This document shows, in pieces, positions 40,973-50,388 of a stretch of 64,000 nucleotides of DNA (its first letter is position 1; each line of letters starts with the position of its first letter). The notes below the pieces were generated by a model. It was not told where the DNA came from, ran no database searches, and worked only from the letters and a program-made list of their open reading frames with translations. Source of the stretch: Pseudoalteromonas sp. DL-6. Its GTDB lineage: Bacteria; Pseudomonadota; Gammaproteobacteria; Enterobacterales; Alteromonadaceae. The stretch covers positions 1,488,001 through 1,552,000 of the forward strand of contig NZ_CP019770.1 of assembly GCF_004328665.1 (NCBI RefSeq). The letters are read 5' to 3'. Position numbers and translations under genes: made by a program.

Positions 40973-43387
40973 TTAAAAGTAGCCTCTCACTCCAAATTGG
41001 AAATTACGTCCAGGAAGTGGCGCCGTGTCTTTAATAAACGAGCTATGTACAAAGCCAAGTTCATCAGTAATGTTATCAATACTCAAGTAGAGCTGTGTAT
41101 CCACTGCACCTAAATCAAGCTGATAATTGGCTTGTAAATCAATCAATGTATAGCCATCTGTTGCTGTTTCGTATGCACTAATATCATTTTGTTCAAAGTA
41201 ATGTGTTCCTGTTAAGGTAAATTGCGCGCTACCTAGGGTGTATTGCAGTTCTGAACCCAATTTATTAGCAGGAATGCGTGGTAAATTACCTTCATTATCT
41301 TTTAGCTTGGCACGAGTTGAGTCACCAAATACTTTTACCATGGCGCTGGGGTTTATTTGATAATGTACATCAAATTCAAAACCATACAGCTCAGCATCTT
41401 TACTAGTAAATTGATAAACATCAATCGCATCGCTGTGACCACTGGTTGCAGCTTCAAAACCATCCATCTCATCAAACACTAATCCTGTGTTTTGCTGATA
41501 ATAAAAGTTTTTAATATCGTTATAGAAAAAGTTTACGGTGTAACCAAAGTCACCGCTAAAACGACGTAAACTAATATCCAGGTTGGTTGATGTTTCTTGT
41601 TTAATTTCTTCAGGCTCAAAATGCGCTTCGTTACCTTCAATATGGTAACCCAAACCAAGTTCGTAAGTCCCTGTGGCAACATGAACACCGTTAGAAAGTA
41701 ACTCAGCTGAAAGTGGCGCTCGCTCTGAATGTGACAAGCTAACAGCTAGGTTATGACTTGGCATATATTCCCAAATCGCACCCGCTGAGGCGCTTAGATT
41801 AGTAAAGCTCTGCGTGTAGTTAATTGTTTCATCTGTTGATACAGGTTCGTCATCATGGCTGTGTTGATGCGTATCTACATCACTTTTAATATCATAATCT
41901 TCTAAACGGGCACCAAGCTCTATAGTGACATCGCCAAAGGTACGCTCTTCAAGTAAATATAACGCATGTGTTGTTGTAATACTTGCGGGCGTAAAGGCTT
42001 CTTCGCCAATCGCATCATAATCAGATTCACTGTAGTGATAGCCAATCATGCCATGCCATTGGCCTAACTGGTGCTCTAGGTTTAAACGTGCTTCAGTGGT
42101 TTCATTACTAAAAGTGGTGCCAATTGCGCCATCTTCAATTTCACTATGCGTATAGTCAGTGTAACCAAGGCGAAGGTTAATAGATTCAATCCAGTTGTCA
42201 TGAAACGAATAACTGACCAGCCCTTGCCAACGGTCTTGTTCTAAATGAGCATAAACAGGGGTTTCTTCATGTTCTTCACCTGCGTGTTCTTCATGTTCTT
42301 CACCTAAGTGTTCTCCATGCTCGTCTTCTTCTTCATGACCATGCCCATGATCATGTGAATGGCCAGGAATACCATAATCTGTTTCTATATTGCCGTATGA
42401 AAAGCCAACGGTTAAATGCTCACCCACATAACTCGTACCAAAATTAACTGTTTCACTGTCTATAAAGGTATTTTCAACTGAAGTCGCTGTTTCTTCATCA
42501 CCTTCAACATGCAGTTCACCTTCTTCATGTTCATCTGGTAAGTTAAAACGAGGTGTTTGGTAATCATCACCGCTGCGTTTAGTACCATCAAAATGGAAAT
42601 TAAAGTTATTGCTGCCAGTTTCTAGTTTTGCAGCGTAGGTATTCGCATTTGAAACAGTATCGTGTGTGTATTGCGCAGCTCCAGATAGAGACTCAATATT
42701 ATTAGTTGGAATACGGTTATCAACCACATTCACTACACCGCCAATAGCGCCAGAGCCATAAAGTAGGGTGCTTGGGCCACGTAATACTTCAATTTGCTCA
42801 GCCGCTAAGCTATCACTTGATGTCGCGTGATCAGGTCCAATGCGAGACGCATCGCTGCTATCTAAACCGTTTTGAGTAATTTTAACCCTAGGACCACCTA
42901 GGCCGCGAATAATCGGGCTTGAAGAAACAGGGCCAAAATAACTGGCATTAACACCAGGAATGCCTTTAAGTGTTTCACCTAGGGTGGGTTTGGCTTTATT
43001 TTTAAGTTCATCACCTGATAGAACACTCACCGGTGAAATCATTTCTAAGCTATTTTTATGCAGTGCCGAGGCATATACAACAACAGTTTCAACCGAAGAG
43101 GGCTTTAATGTTACATTAATTGTATTGTCTGTATTTTCAAGCGATATGCGTGAGTCTTGGTAATTATCTTTACTAATATGTAATTGGCTTTTAGCATCTA
43201 TATCGATACTAAACTGACCTTGTGCATTACTTTGTACACTTTGTGACTTACCATGAACATGAATCGTCGCATTGGCAATGGGTTGCTTGTTTGCATCTGT
43301 TACTGTGCCATTAATCGTCGCTGCTAGTGCAGAGTGAGAACACAAAACAGACAGTAGTGCTGAGGATATGAGTGTTAGCTTAGTCAT
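40973..43387 (-). CDS. znuD: TonB-dependent outer-membrane receptor, ZnuD-like, predicted zinc uptake
   Basis: 804 aa. Signal peptide (residues 1-22), a carboxypeptidase-regulatory-like domain (~23-95), a TonB plug (~105-225, ETLKGIPGVNASYFG, GPSTLLYGSGAIGGVVNVVDN), then a barrel ending in FQFGVRGYF. A His/Glu-rich external loop at residues ~345-378 (GHSHDHGHGHEEEDEHGEH and further HEEH repeats) and another His-rich bit (DTHQHSHDDE) are typical of ZnuD zinc receptors. Two Zur-like boxes precede it. No TonB gene is nearby. Confidence 0.88.
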   Translation of the reverse strand: MTKLTLISSALLSVLCSHSALAATINGTVTDANKQPIANATIHVHGKSQSVQSNAQGQFSIDIDAKSQLHISKDNYQDSRISLENTDNTINVTLKPSSVETVVVYASALHKNSLEMISPVSVLSGDELKNKAKPTLGETLKGIPGVNASYFGPVSSSPIIRGLGGPRVKITQNGLDSSDASRIGPDHATSSDSLAAEQIEVLRGPSTLLYGSGAIGGVVNVVDNRIPTNNIESLSGAAQYTHDTVSNANTYAAKLETGSNNFNFHFDGTKRSGDDYQTPRFNLPDEHEEGELHVEGDEETATSVENTFIDSETVNFGTSYVGEHLTVGFSYGNIETDYGIPGHSHDHGHGHEEEDEHGEHLGEEHEEHAGEEHEETPVYAHLEQDRWQGLVSYSFHDNWIESINLRLGYTDYTHSEIEDGAIGTTFSNETTEARLNLEHQLGQWHGMIGYHYSESDYDAIGEEAFTPASITTTHALYLLEERTFGDVTIELGARLEDYDIKSDVDTHQHSHDDEPVSTDETINYTQSFTNLSASAGAIWEYMPSHNLAVSLSHSERAPLSAELLSNGVHVATGTYELGLGYHIEGNEAHFEPEEIKQETSTNLDISLRRFSGDFGYTVNFFYNDIKNFYYQQNTGLVFDEMDGFEAATSGHSDAIDVYQFTSKDAELYGFEFDVHYQINPSAMVKVFGDSTRAKLKDNEGNLPRIPANKLGSELQYTLGSAQFTLTGTHYFEQNDISAYETATDGYTLIDLQANYQLDLGAVDTQLYLSIDNITDELGFVHSSFIKDTAPLPGRNFQFGVRGYF
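42268..42315. repeat. 24-bp tandem repeat inside the His-rich loop of znuD
   Basis: Two adjacent 24-bp units (42268-42291 and 42292-42315), each starting CATGTTCTTCACCT, differ at three positions. They encode repeated GEEHEEH-like residues in the zinc-binding loop. A partial third unit follows. Confidence 0.75.
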
Positions 43388-43415
43388 AATTACTTCAATT
43401 CGTGGTTGTTATGTT

Positions 43416-43432
43416 GTGATATAATATAACAC
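43416..43432. promoter_or_regulatory. Zur-like box 1
   Basis: GTGATATAATATAACAC, a near-perfect palindrome 29 bp before the znuD ATG, in good match to the gammaproteobacterial zinc-uptake regulator site (GTTATAnTATAAC core). Confidence 0.7.
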
Positions 43433-43452
43433 TACAAAATTGCGCTATCAAC

Positions 43453-43470
43453 AATGTTATACTATAACTT
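43453..43470. promoter_or_regulatory. Zur-like box 2
   Basis: AATGTTATACTATAACTT, whose core GTTATA-C-TATAAC is a perfect 13-base palindrome; centre 38 bp upstream of box 1. It is the better match to the known Zur consensus. Confidence 0.75.
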
Positions 43471-43558
43471 TTAAATTTGCGTTGAATGACAAAAAAATAG
43501 CGATAAATTAAAATAGCAGCTCAATATGACAGTTCATGTATTTGTTATATGTATTAGT

Positions 43559-43948
43559 TTAAGAGCGACTATCTATCATTAGTATGTCTAACGTCTTTTG
43601 CGCTTTAAAATGATTTTGTTTATCGGCAGGCTCAAGCATTTCACAGCCATCGTTTATCATTTCTGAAATTAAGCTAGGGTAGTGTCGGCAATCTTGGGGG
43701 CGGTCATGATAAATACTGCAGGTGTATTTATCTTTCTCTTGTGGAAATGTTTTACTGGCAAGCTCTAAAAATGGGCATTGTGTTAATTGCTCACCTGTTT
43801 TTGGATCAAACCATAGCTTATCGTTTTTAACATATTGAAATATCTCAGGGTTAAATAGTGCCCACATTTCAATTTCTTGCTGATTTGTATCTAAATTTGC
43901 TGCACCATATTTAGTGCAGCATTTACCACATTGATTGCAATTTTGCAT
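43559..43948 (-). CDS. YkgJ-family cysteine-cluster protein
   Basis: 129 aa. Cysteines are arranged CNQCGKCC at the start, CPF mid-protein, then CSIYHDRPQDCRHYP, a pattern expected to bind zinc or an iron-sulfur centre. Length matches the YkgJ family, whose function is not established. Upstream of the Zur boxes but reading away, so not clearly part of that unit. Confidence 0.8.
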   Translation of the reverse strand: MQNCNQCGKCCTKYGAANLDTNQQEIEMWALFNPEIFQYVKNDKLWFDPKTGEQLTQCPFLELASKTFPQEKDKYTCSIYHDRPQDCRHYPSLISEMINDGCEMLEPADKQNHFKAQKTLDILMIDSRS

Positions 43949-44152
43949 AGGGTAGATATTGACTGTTGCTATTAAAAGTAAGTATTAAGTGTAGCACTCT
44001 AATGTCGGCGTGATTCAATTAAACAGCTTTTTATCGCTTATAATACTTTTGTAACAACGCATCGCTTAATAATAATGTACTATTAGGTATATATTTCGAA
44101 TACGGCGCTCTTAAAAACTCAAAAAGGCGCGTTAATAAGGTAGCGAGTAATT

Positions 44153-44578
44153 ATGAATACTAAAGTATACAAAGCGGTTCACGATTTGGCGGAAAAGCTG
44201 ATGGCAGCGGCTAATAAAAATGATACTAAACAGTTTGAATCTTTATATGCTGAGCTAAAAGCTATTTGTATTGAAAACGAAAATACAGCGAAAGATCACC
44301 CTGTTCAGTGGGAAACATTGGCTGATTTCACCGAAGAGCTAGAAGAAGCTATCGAGACTTACGAAAAAGCGTTACAGAAGTCGATAGAAATTAATAACAA
44401 AGATCATATGTCGTCTGTTGCCTTTTCTATGGCTACTTTACAGCTTGAGCTGGGTGATAAAGAAGCAGCAATCAAAAATCTACAAGATGCCAAAGTCAGT
44501 GCGAATAAAATTGAAGACAAAGAATTAAAATCAGAGATCCATGATTTATTAGAGTCTTTGGTTGAAGAAGAAGGTTAA
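44153..44578 (+). CDS. TPR-like helical protein, function unknown
   Basis: 141 aa, acidic, all-helical, with TPR-like pairs (ETLADFTEELEEAIETYEKALQKSIEI; SSVAFSMATLQLELGDKEAAIKNLQDA). No signal peptide, so cytoplasmic. A binding scaffold is likely but no partner is visible. No family name recognised beyond the repeat. Confidence 0.65.
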   Translation: MNTKVYKAVHDLAEKLMAAANKNDTKQFESLYAELKAICIENENTAKDHPVQWETLADFTEELEEAIETYEKALQKSIEINNKDHMSSVAFSMATLQLELGDKEAAIKNLQDAKVSANKIEDKELKSEIHDLLESLVEEEG

Positions 44579-44650
44579 GCTCATTTAGCGTAATTTAAAA
44601 GCGTAGTAATAAACTCGTTGTTGTTTTGCTGTGCTTTTAGATTTTGCTGA

Positions 44651-44923
44651 TCACTTTAAATTAATACTTATATCACCATTTGGTTTGCAACAGCATAGTA
44701 GTATTTCACCATCGCGAACAAACGCTAACGGCTCTTCATTGTAATTAACTTCACCTGAGACAAGTGTTGCACGACACGCACCGCAATATCCCTCACGGCA
44801 TTGGTAAGCGGCATCAATCTTATTTGATTCTAGGCAATGTAAAAGAGAAGGGCAGCCAGCGGCAAAATCAATACGCTGGCTGTTATCTGCAAGCGTGATA
44901 CTTGCAGTCGTTCTATCAGTCAT
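44651..44923 (-). CDS. yfaE: 2Fe-2S ferredoxin YfaE, ribonucleotide reductase maintenance
   Basis: 90 aa. Plant-type [2Fe-2S] motif CREGYCGACRATL with the fourth Cys in LLCCCKP. In E. coli YfaE supplies electrons to rebuild the diferric tyrosyl radical of NrdB. Its ATG overlaps the nrdB stop by one base, which confirms the role by context. Confidence 0.94.
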   Translation of the reverse strand: MTDRTTASITLADNSQRIDFAAGCPSLLHCLESNKIDAAYQCREGYCGACRATLVSGEVNYNEEPLAFVRDGEILLCCCKPNGDISINLK

Positions 44924-46053
44924 TATAAATCGAAGTCACCAAATTCATCGGCATCTACTTGTGAATCAATTTGACCAACTAAGTATGAGCTAATTTCGGC
45001 TTCTTGGGGAGCAACTTGCACGTTATCCGACACTAACCATGAGTTGATCCATGGAATAGGGTTACTGTTATTTTCAAACTGTGCAGGTAGACCAATCGCG
45101 GTCATACGCGCATTGGTAATGTATTCAACGTACTGACATAGAATGTGTTTATTCAAACCAATCATCGAGCCATCTTTGAATAGGTATTCGGCCCATTCTT
45201 TTTCTTGCTCTGCGGCTTCAACAAACATCTTAATTGCTTCTTCACGGCATTGTGCGGCAACAATCGCCATTTCAGGGTCATCTTTGCCATCTTGCATGAT
45301 ATTTAAAATATGCTGAGTACCTGAAAGGTGAAGTGCTTCATCACGGGCAATAAGCTTTATAATTTTAGCATTACCTTCCATCAATTCACGCTCTGCAAAC
45401 GCAAATGAACAGGCAAAGCTCACATAAAAGCGAATAGCTTCAAGGATGTTCACTGACATCATGGCCAGGTACAATTTCTTTTTCAGCTCAAATAAATTAA
45501 CGACTACGGTTTGGCCATTAATTTCGTGTTTGCCTTCACCGTATAGGTTGTAAAGCGATACAGAATTGATTAGGTCATCATAATAAGTAGTAACGGCATC
45601 GGCACGCTCACTAATTTTTTCATTGCTAACAATGTCATCAAAAATAAGTTCAGGTGCTTGAGTTACGTTACGAATAATATGGGTGTACGAACGACTATGA
45701 ATAGTTTCACTAAACGCCCATGTCTCAATCCATGTTTCTAGCTCAGGAATAGACACAATTGGTAATAGTGCTACGTTAGGCGAACGACCTTGAACACTAT
45801 CAAGCAACGTTTGGTATTTTAAGTTGCTTAAAAATATATGCTTCTCGTGATCGGGAAGCGCTTGAAAGTCTAAACGGTCTTTACTTACATCAACTTCTTC
45901 AGGTCGCCAAAAGAAAGACAATTGTTTTTCAATTAATTTTTCAAAAATAGGGTATTTTTGTTGATCGTAACGTGACACGTTAACGGTTTGACCAAAAAAC
46001 ATTGGCTCTTGCATTTGGTTATTATGATTTCTGCTAAAAGTAGTATAAGACAT
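44923..46053 (-). CDS. nrdB: Ribonucleoside-diphosphate reductase class Ia, beta subunit
   Basis: 376 aa from ATG 46053 (a GTG at 46062 is in frame but adds three residues). Carries the diiron-tyrosyl radical used to start catalysis in NrdA. The motif [16 protein letters not shown] contains an iron Glu, an iron His and the radical Tyr; [13 protein letters not shown] contains further ligands. The C-terminal acidic tail ([11 protein letters not shown]) that docks into NrdA is present. Between nrdA and yfaE in an operon. Confidence 0.96.
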   Translation of the reverse strand: MSYTTFSRNHNNQMQEPMFFGQTVNVSRYDQQKYPIFEKLIEKQLSFFWRPEEVDVSKDRLDFQALPDHEKHIFLSNLKYQTLLDSVQGRSPNVALLPIVSIPELETWIETWAFSETIHSRSYTHIIRNVTQAPELIFDDIVSNEKISERADAVTTYYDDLINSVSLYNLYGEGKHEINGQTVVVNLFELKKKLYLAMMSVNILEAIRFYVSFACSFAFAERELMEGNAKIIKLIARDEALHLSGTQHILNIMQDGKDDPEMAIVAAQCREEAIKMFVEAAEQEKEWAEYLFKDGSMIGLNKHILCQYVEYITNARMTAIGLPAQFENNSNPIPWINSWLVSDNVQVAPQEAEISSYLVGQIDSQVDADEFGDFDL

Positions 46054-46126
46054 GTTTATCACTCAAAAAACTATCACTAAAACTATCAGGACAAAGCGGG
46101 CAAGGCGCCCGCTTTAAGTTTAACTA

Positions 46127-48409
46127 TTAAATTTTACACGCGCCGCCTGCACAATCATCATCTTCCACTTCTGGAGTGTCTTCTTGAGCATCTGATGCGC
46201 CATCGCGGGTATTATGGTAATACAGTGTTTTAACACCTAGCTTGTAGGCACTAAGTAAGTCTTTTAGTAAGACTTTCATAGGTACTCTACCGCCTTCGTA
46301 TCTGTTTGGATCATAATTAGTATTTGCTGAAATTGTTTGGTCGATAAATTTCTGCATTATGCCTACTAATTGTAAGTAACCATCGTTTGATGGAATATCC
46401 CACAGTAATTCATAGTTATCTTTAAGGCGTTCGTACTCAGGGACAACCTGCTTTAAAATACCGTCTTTACTTGCTTTAACACTAATATGGCCACGTGGTG
46501 GCTCAATACCATTGGTTGCATTTGAGATTTGCGATGATGTTTCTGATGGCATTAATGCGCTCAGCGTTGAGTTACGCATACCGTGCTCTTTAATGCTGGC
46601 ACGTAACGTATCCCAATCAAGGTGCAGTGGTTCATCACAAATTTTATCTAAATCACGCTTGTACGTATCTGTTGGCATAATACCTTGTGAGTACGTAGTT
46701 TCGTTAAATTTAGGACATGCTCCACGCTCTTTTGCAAGCTCATTAGATGCTTTCATTAAGTAGTACTGAATCGCTTCAAATGTTTTGTGCGTGAGTGCAT
46801 TTGCGCTGCCATCTGAGTAACGCTTACCGTTTTTAGCTAAGTAGTAAGCGTAGTTAATCACACCTATACCTAGGGTACGACGTCCCATAGTGGCATTTTT
46901 TGCCGCCGGTACTGGGTAGTCTTGGAAATCAAGTAGGTTATCAAGTGCACGAACGGCAAGCTCAGCTAACTCTTCTAATTCATCCAGTGACTCAATCGCG
47001 CCTAAGTTAAATGCAGACAAGGTACATAAGGCAATTTCACCTTCTTCGTCGTTTACATTACTTAGTGGTTTAGTCGGTAATGCAATTTCTAAACATAAGT
47101 TAGATTGACGAATAGGCGCCACTTTCGAGATAAATGGACTATGCGTATTACAGTGGTCAACATTTTGTAAGTAAATACGACCGGTGCTGGCACGTTCTTG
47201 AGCAAACATAGAAAACAGTTCAATGGCTTTAATACGTTTTTTACGAATTGACTCGTCTTGCTCATACTTTACATAAAGTGCATCAAATTCATCTTGATCT
47301 TCAAAGAATGCATCGTAAAGGCCCGGCACGTCTGATGGACTGAATAAGGTAATGTAATCGTCTTTAATTAAACGCGAATACATTAGTTTATTAAACTGCA
47401 CACCGTAGTCTAGGTGACGTACGCGGTTATCATCAACACCACGGTTGTTTTTAAGTACCAGTAGGTTTTCTACTTCTAAATGCCAAAGCGGGTAGAATAA
47501 AGTAGCGGCTCCGCCACGTACACCGCCTTGCGAACAGCTTTTAACGGCTGTTTGAAAATGCTTATAAAACGGAATACAGCCAGTGTGGTACGCTTCGCCA
47601 TTGCGAATAGGGCTACCTAATGCACGAATACGTCCGGCATTAATACCAATACCAGCACGTTGAGAAACGTATTTAACAATCGCTGATGATGTCGCATTTA
47701 TCGAATCTAAACTGTCACCACACTCAATTAATACGCATGAACTAAATTGACGAGTCGGTGTACGAACACCAGCCATGATAGGTGTTGGTAAAGATATCTT
47801 AAATAACGAAACCGCATCGTAAAAACGTTTGATGTAATCAATACGCGTATCACGTGGATAATCTGAGAATAAGCTTGCCGCTACTAAGATGTATAAAAAC
47901 TGTGCGCTTTCGTAAATTTCACCGGTAACACGGTTTTGAACAAGGTATTTACCTTCAAGCTGCTTCACGGCTGCATAGCTAAAGTTAAGATCGCGTGAAT
48001 GATCTAAGTAAGCATCTAGTTCATCAAGTTCTTGCTCTGTGTAATCAACAAGCAAATGTGCGTCGTAGCGTTTTTGTTCAACCATGTTAGTAACGTGGTC
48101 AAAAAGACGCGGTGGCTCAAATTGGCCATACGCTTTTTTACGTAAATGGAATACAGCTAAACGAGCAGCAAGATACTGATAATCAGGTGATTCTTTTGAG
48201 ATCTGATCCGCAGCAGCTTTGATAATCGTCTCATGAATGTCTTTAGTACGAATACCGTCATAAAATTGAATATGCGATTTAAGTTCAACTTGTGAAACCG
48301 AAACGTTGTTTAAACCTTCGGCGGCCCATTCAATAACGCGATGGATCTTGTCTAGATCAAGCGGCTCTTTACGGCCGTCACGTTTGCTTACAGATAACTG
48401 TTGGTTCAT
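46127..48409 (-). CDS. nrdA: Ribonucleoside-diphosphate reductase class Ia, alpha subunit
   Basis: Reduces ribonucleoside diphosphates to deoxy forms. 760 aa. An ATP-cone lies at residues ~1-95 (dATP activity switch). Catalytic residues are visible: Cys in SSCVLIECGDS, SNLCLEIALP (Cys-x-Glu), and LCTLSAFNLG; the C-terminal redox pair is in DDCAGGACKI. First gene of nrdA-nrdB-yfaE; tandem NrdR-like boxes and a DnaA-like box lie upstream. Confidence 0.97.
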   Translation of the reverse strand: MNQQLSVSKRDGRKEPLDLDKIHRVIEWAAEGLNNVSVSQVELKSHIQFYDGIRTKDIHETIIKAAADQISKESPDYQYLAARLAVFHLRKKAYGQFEPPRLFDHVTNMVEQKRYDAHLLVDYTEQELDELDAYLDHSRDLNFSYAAVKQLEGKYLVQNRVTGEIYESAQFLYILVAASLFSDYPRDTRIDYIKRFYDAVSLFKISLPTPIMAGVRTPTRQFSSCVLIECGDSLDSINATSSAIVKYVSQRAGIGINAGRIRALGSPIRNGEAYHTGCIPFYKHFQTAVKSCSQGGVRGGAATLFYPLWHLEVENLLVLKNNRGVDDNRVRHLDYGVQFNKLMYSRLIKDDYITLFSPSDVPGLYDAFFEDQDEFDALYVKYEQDESIRKKRIKAIELFSMFAQERASTGRIYLQNVDHCNTHSPFISKVAPIRQSNLCLEIALPTKPLSNVNDEEGEIALCTLSAFNLGAIESLDELEELAELAVRALDNLLDFQDYPVPAAKNATMGRRTLGIGVINYAYYLAKNGKRYSDGSANALTHKTFEAIQYYLMKASNELAKERGACPKFNETTYSQGIMPTDTYKRDLDKICDEPLHLDWDTLRASIKEHGMRNSTLSALMPSETSSQISNATNGIEPPRGHISVKASKDGILKQVVPEYERLKDNYELLWDIPSNDGYLQLVGIMQKFIDQTISANTNYDPNRYEGGRVPMKVLLKDLLSAYKLGVKTLYYHNTRDGASDAQEDTPEVEDDDCAGGACKI

Positions 48410-48532
48410 AGTTTTGCCTGTATTCCTTGGGAATTAAATATTTTTGACCAATGAGTGCACTTAAAACGCCCAGTGCCTATTCTTTTATTGTTATTTCTAC
48501 CGCATAGGTAAATTTAATCGAATAACATTTAG

Positions 48533-48548
48533 CCACAATATCTGGTGT
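48533..48548. promoter_or_regulatory. NrdR-like box 1
   Basis: CCACAATATCTGGTGT: CAC, eight bases, GTG, with the AATATC core of the NrdR consensus. Confidence 0.6.
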
Positions 48549-48563
48549 TGTTCAAATTAGAGA

Positions 48564-48579
48564 TCACAAGATAGTGTGG
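48564..48579. promoter_or_regulatory. NrdR-like box 2
   Basis: TCACAAGATAGTGTGG: CAC, eight bases, GTG; centre exactly 31 bp from box 1, the tandem spacing known for NrdR operators. The core is less perfect. Confidence 0.5.
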
Positions 48580-48819
48580 TCTGTGATCTTTTGCAAGGGA
48601 CAGAAACCGCTCTCATTGTGGATAACGTTGGGATAACGTAATTGTGTTAGTAGGCATTAACCTTTGATCATTCGGTTAAGTTGAAATTTGTAAAAATCAA
48701 CTAAGGAAAGATTAAATTTACGCTTTTTAAAAATAAATTTTGTCTGCTTTTTTTATCATCAAGCTTTGCGTAAAAACTAACACAATCACAATATGTAGTG
48801 TTTATTAATTAACATGGCA

Positions 48820-49500
48820 CTATATGTGGTTAAATGCATCAATAGGGCTATGCCAATTAAAATCTGCATTCCAAGCCAATGCCTCGTCTACACTCGGTAC
48901 ATATCCCCATAGTGCGGTAGCGGTGTGCATATTCGCTGCTTTTCCTGCTTGTATATCTCGCTGTGCATCACCTATATATAGGCAGCGCGAAGGATCAACA
49001 CTCATTTGCTCAGCACAATGTAATAAAGGAAGGGGTGAGGGCTTAGATTCTGCTAAGGTATCACCACTTATCACAATTCGCGCATTTTTTAACGCAGGAA
49101 TGGCTTTGACTAAAGGATCGGTTAAAAAACCAGGCTTATTTGTCATAATACCCCACGGGATCCCTTTATTATCAAGTGCAATGAGAAGTTGCTCTATACC
49201 AACAAAACAGTGGGTGTGGGTGGCAATATTGGCAGTATAGTGTGCAACTAGCTCTGCTAAAAGTTGCTCTTGCGGTTGTTGTGCCCAAGCTTCTTTAAAA
49301 CCAGCAGCAAGTAATGCTGCTGCGCCATTTGAAGCTGCGGGTCGATATATATCACTGCCCACTTGGGGCTGTTGATGATTATGCAGCACACTATTTAGCG
49401 CGGCGCCTAAATCATCAGCGGTATCGAGTAAAGTGCCATCTAAGTCAAACAGCAATGCTTGATATTCAATCGGGCTAGTAGGTGTTTGCAAGCTTGTCAT
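48820..49500 (-). CDS. gph: HAD-family phosphatase, phosphoglycolate phosphatase-like
   Basis: 226 aa. HAD motif I is DLDGTLLDT (nucleophile and acid Asp), motif III is ESKPSPLPLLHC, and motif IV YIGDAQRDIQAGKAA. Placement immediately after ubiG, with a 1-bp overlap (TAATG), is the usual gammaproteobacterial ubiG-gph arrangement. Sequence alone does not separate phosphoglycolate from related substrates such as N-acetylmuramate 6-phosphate (MupP). Confidence 0.82.
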   Translation of the reverse strand: MTSLQTPTSPIEYQALLFDLDGTLLDTADDLGAALNSVLHNHQQPQVGSDIYRPAASNGAAALLAAGFKEAWAQQPQEQLLAELVAHYTANIATHTHCFVGIEQLLIALDNKGIPWGIMTNKPGFLTDPLVKAIPALKNARIVISGDTLAESKPSPLPLLHCAEQMSVDPSRCLYIGDAQRDIQAGKAANMHTATALWGYVPSVDEALAWNADFNWHSPIDAFNHI

Positions 49501-50210
49501 TACGCTAACTTCTCAAAGTGCAGCATATAATTTACGCTAACATCATCATTAACCGTATATTGCTTTGAAAGTGGGTTGTAACTTAACCCTGCACTGGCAC
49601 GTACTTTTAAGCCTGCTTGTTCTGCCCATGCGATTAATTGCGCGGGTTTAATAAACTTTTTATGATCATGGGTACCTTCTGGCACCATTTTTAACAGTTT
49701 TTCTGCACCGACAATAGCGTATAAATAAGCTTTAGGGGTTTTATTAAGGGTAGAGAAGAATACATCGGCCCCTGGTTTTGCTAATTTAGCGACCGCATGA
49801 ATAATAGAAGCAGGGTCGGGAACGTGCTCTAACATTTCCATACAAGTGATCACATCAAAGCGCTCAGGGTGCTCATCAGCAAATTGTTCTGCAGGTACTT
49901 TTATATATTCAACGGGTACGCTGGTTTCTAAGCTGTGTAACTTGGCGACAGTTAAAGGCTCTTGCCCCATATCGATACCTGTTACGTCTGCGCCCATTCG
50001 TGCCATGCTGTGACTTAAAATGCCGCCACCGCATCCTACATCTAAGGTTTCTTTATCAAATAACCCTTTAGTTTTGTCAGCGATAAAATCTAATCGTAAT
50101 GGATTAATTTCGTGTAAGGGTTTAAATTCGCCTTCTAAATCCCACCAACGCTCTGCGATGGCTTCAAACTTTGCTATTTCTGCGTTATCTACATTTTGAT
50201 GTTCGGTCAT
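49500..50210 (-). CDS. ubiG: Ubiquinone biosynthesis O-methyltransferase
   Basis: Catalyses both O-methylation steps of ubiquinone synthesis using S-adenosylmethionine. Start set at ATG 50210: AGGAAG lies six bases before it and [24 protein letters not shown] is the family start. 236 aa. SAM-binding motif [18 protein letters not shown], then [13 protein letters not shown]. Divergent from gyrA. Confidence 0.96.
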   Translation of the reverse strand: MTEHQNVDNAEIAKFEAIAERWWDLEGEFKPLHEINPLRLDFIADKTKGLFDKETLDVGCGGGILSHSMARMGADVTGIDMGQEPLTVAKLHSLETSVPVEYIKVPAEQFADEHPERFDVITCMEMLEHVPDPASIIHAVAKLAKPGADVFFSTLNKTPKAYLYAIVGAEKLLKMVPEGTHDHKKFIKPAQLIAWAEQAGLKVRASAGLSYNPLSKQYTVNDDVSVNYMLHFEKLA

Positions 50211-50388
50211 AAAATACTTCCTCGTCAATCTGAGGCCATTATATAGGGCTAAATTGATAAATCGCAAAGTTTTGCGCCTGTAAATTAAAATTAATTGTGA
50301 TAGCATGGCTGCTTAGAAATAATAACAAACACTCTTAATACCTAATACTGGGTTGTTGAGAGCTGATACTGAAGGAATGTGATATCAA

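Larger units (their letters stand above)
48410..48819. promoter_or_regulatory. nrdA: Promoter region of nrdAB
   Basis: About 410 bp without a gene between nrdA and the gph 3' end. It holds two NrdR-like boxes, a DnaA box TGTGGATAA (48617-48625) with a weaker copy TTGGGATAA at 48628-48636, and an 8-bp inverted repeat AGATCACA/TGTGATCT at 48561-48568 and 48582-48589 that overlaps the second NrdR box. Confidence 0.65.

Noticed and set aside
48561..48589. Inverted repeat AGATCACA/TGTGATCT as a CRP site
   Set aside because: The half sites face the wrong way for TGTGA-N6-TCACA. It overlaps the second NrdR-like box, which explains the region better.
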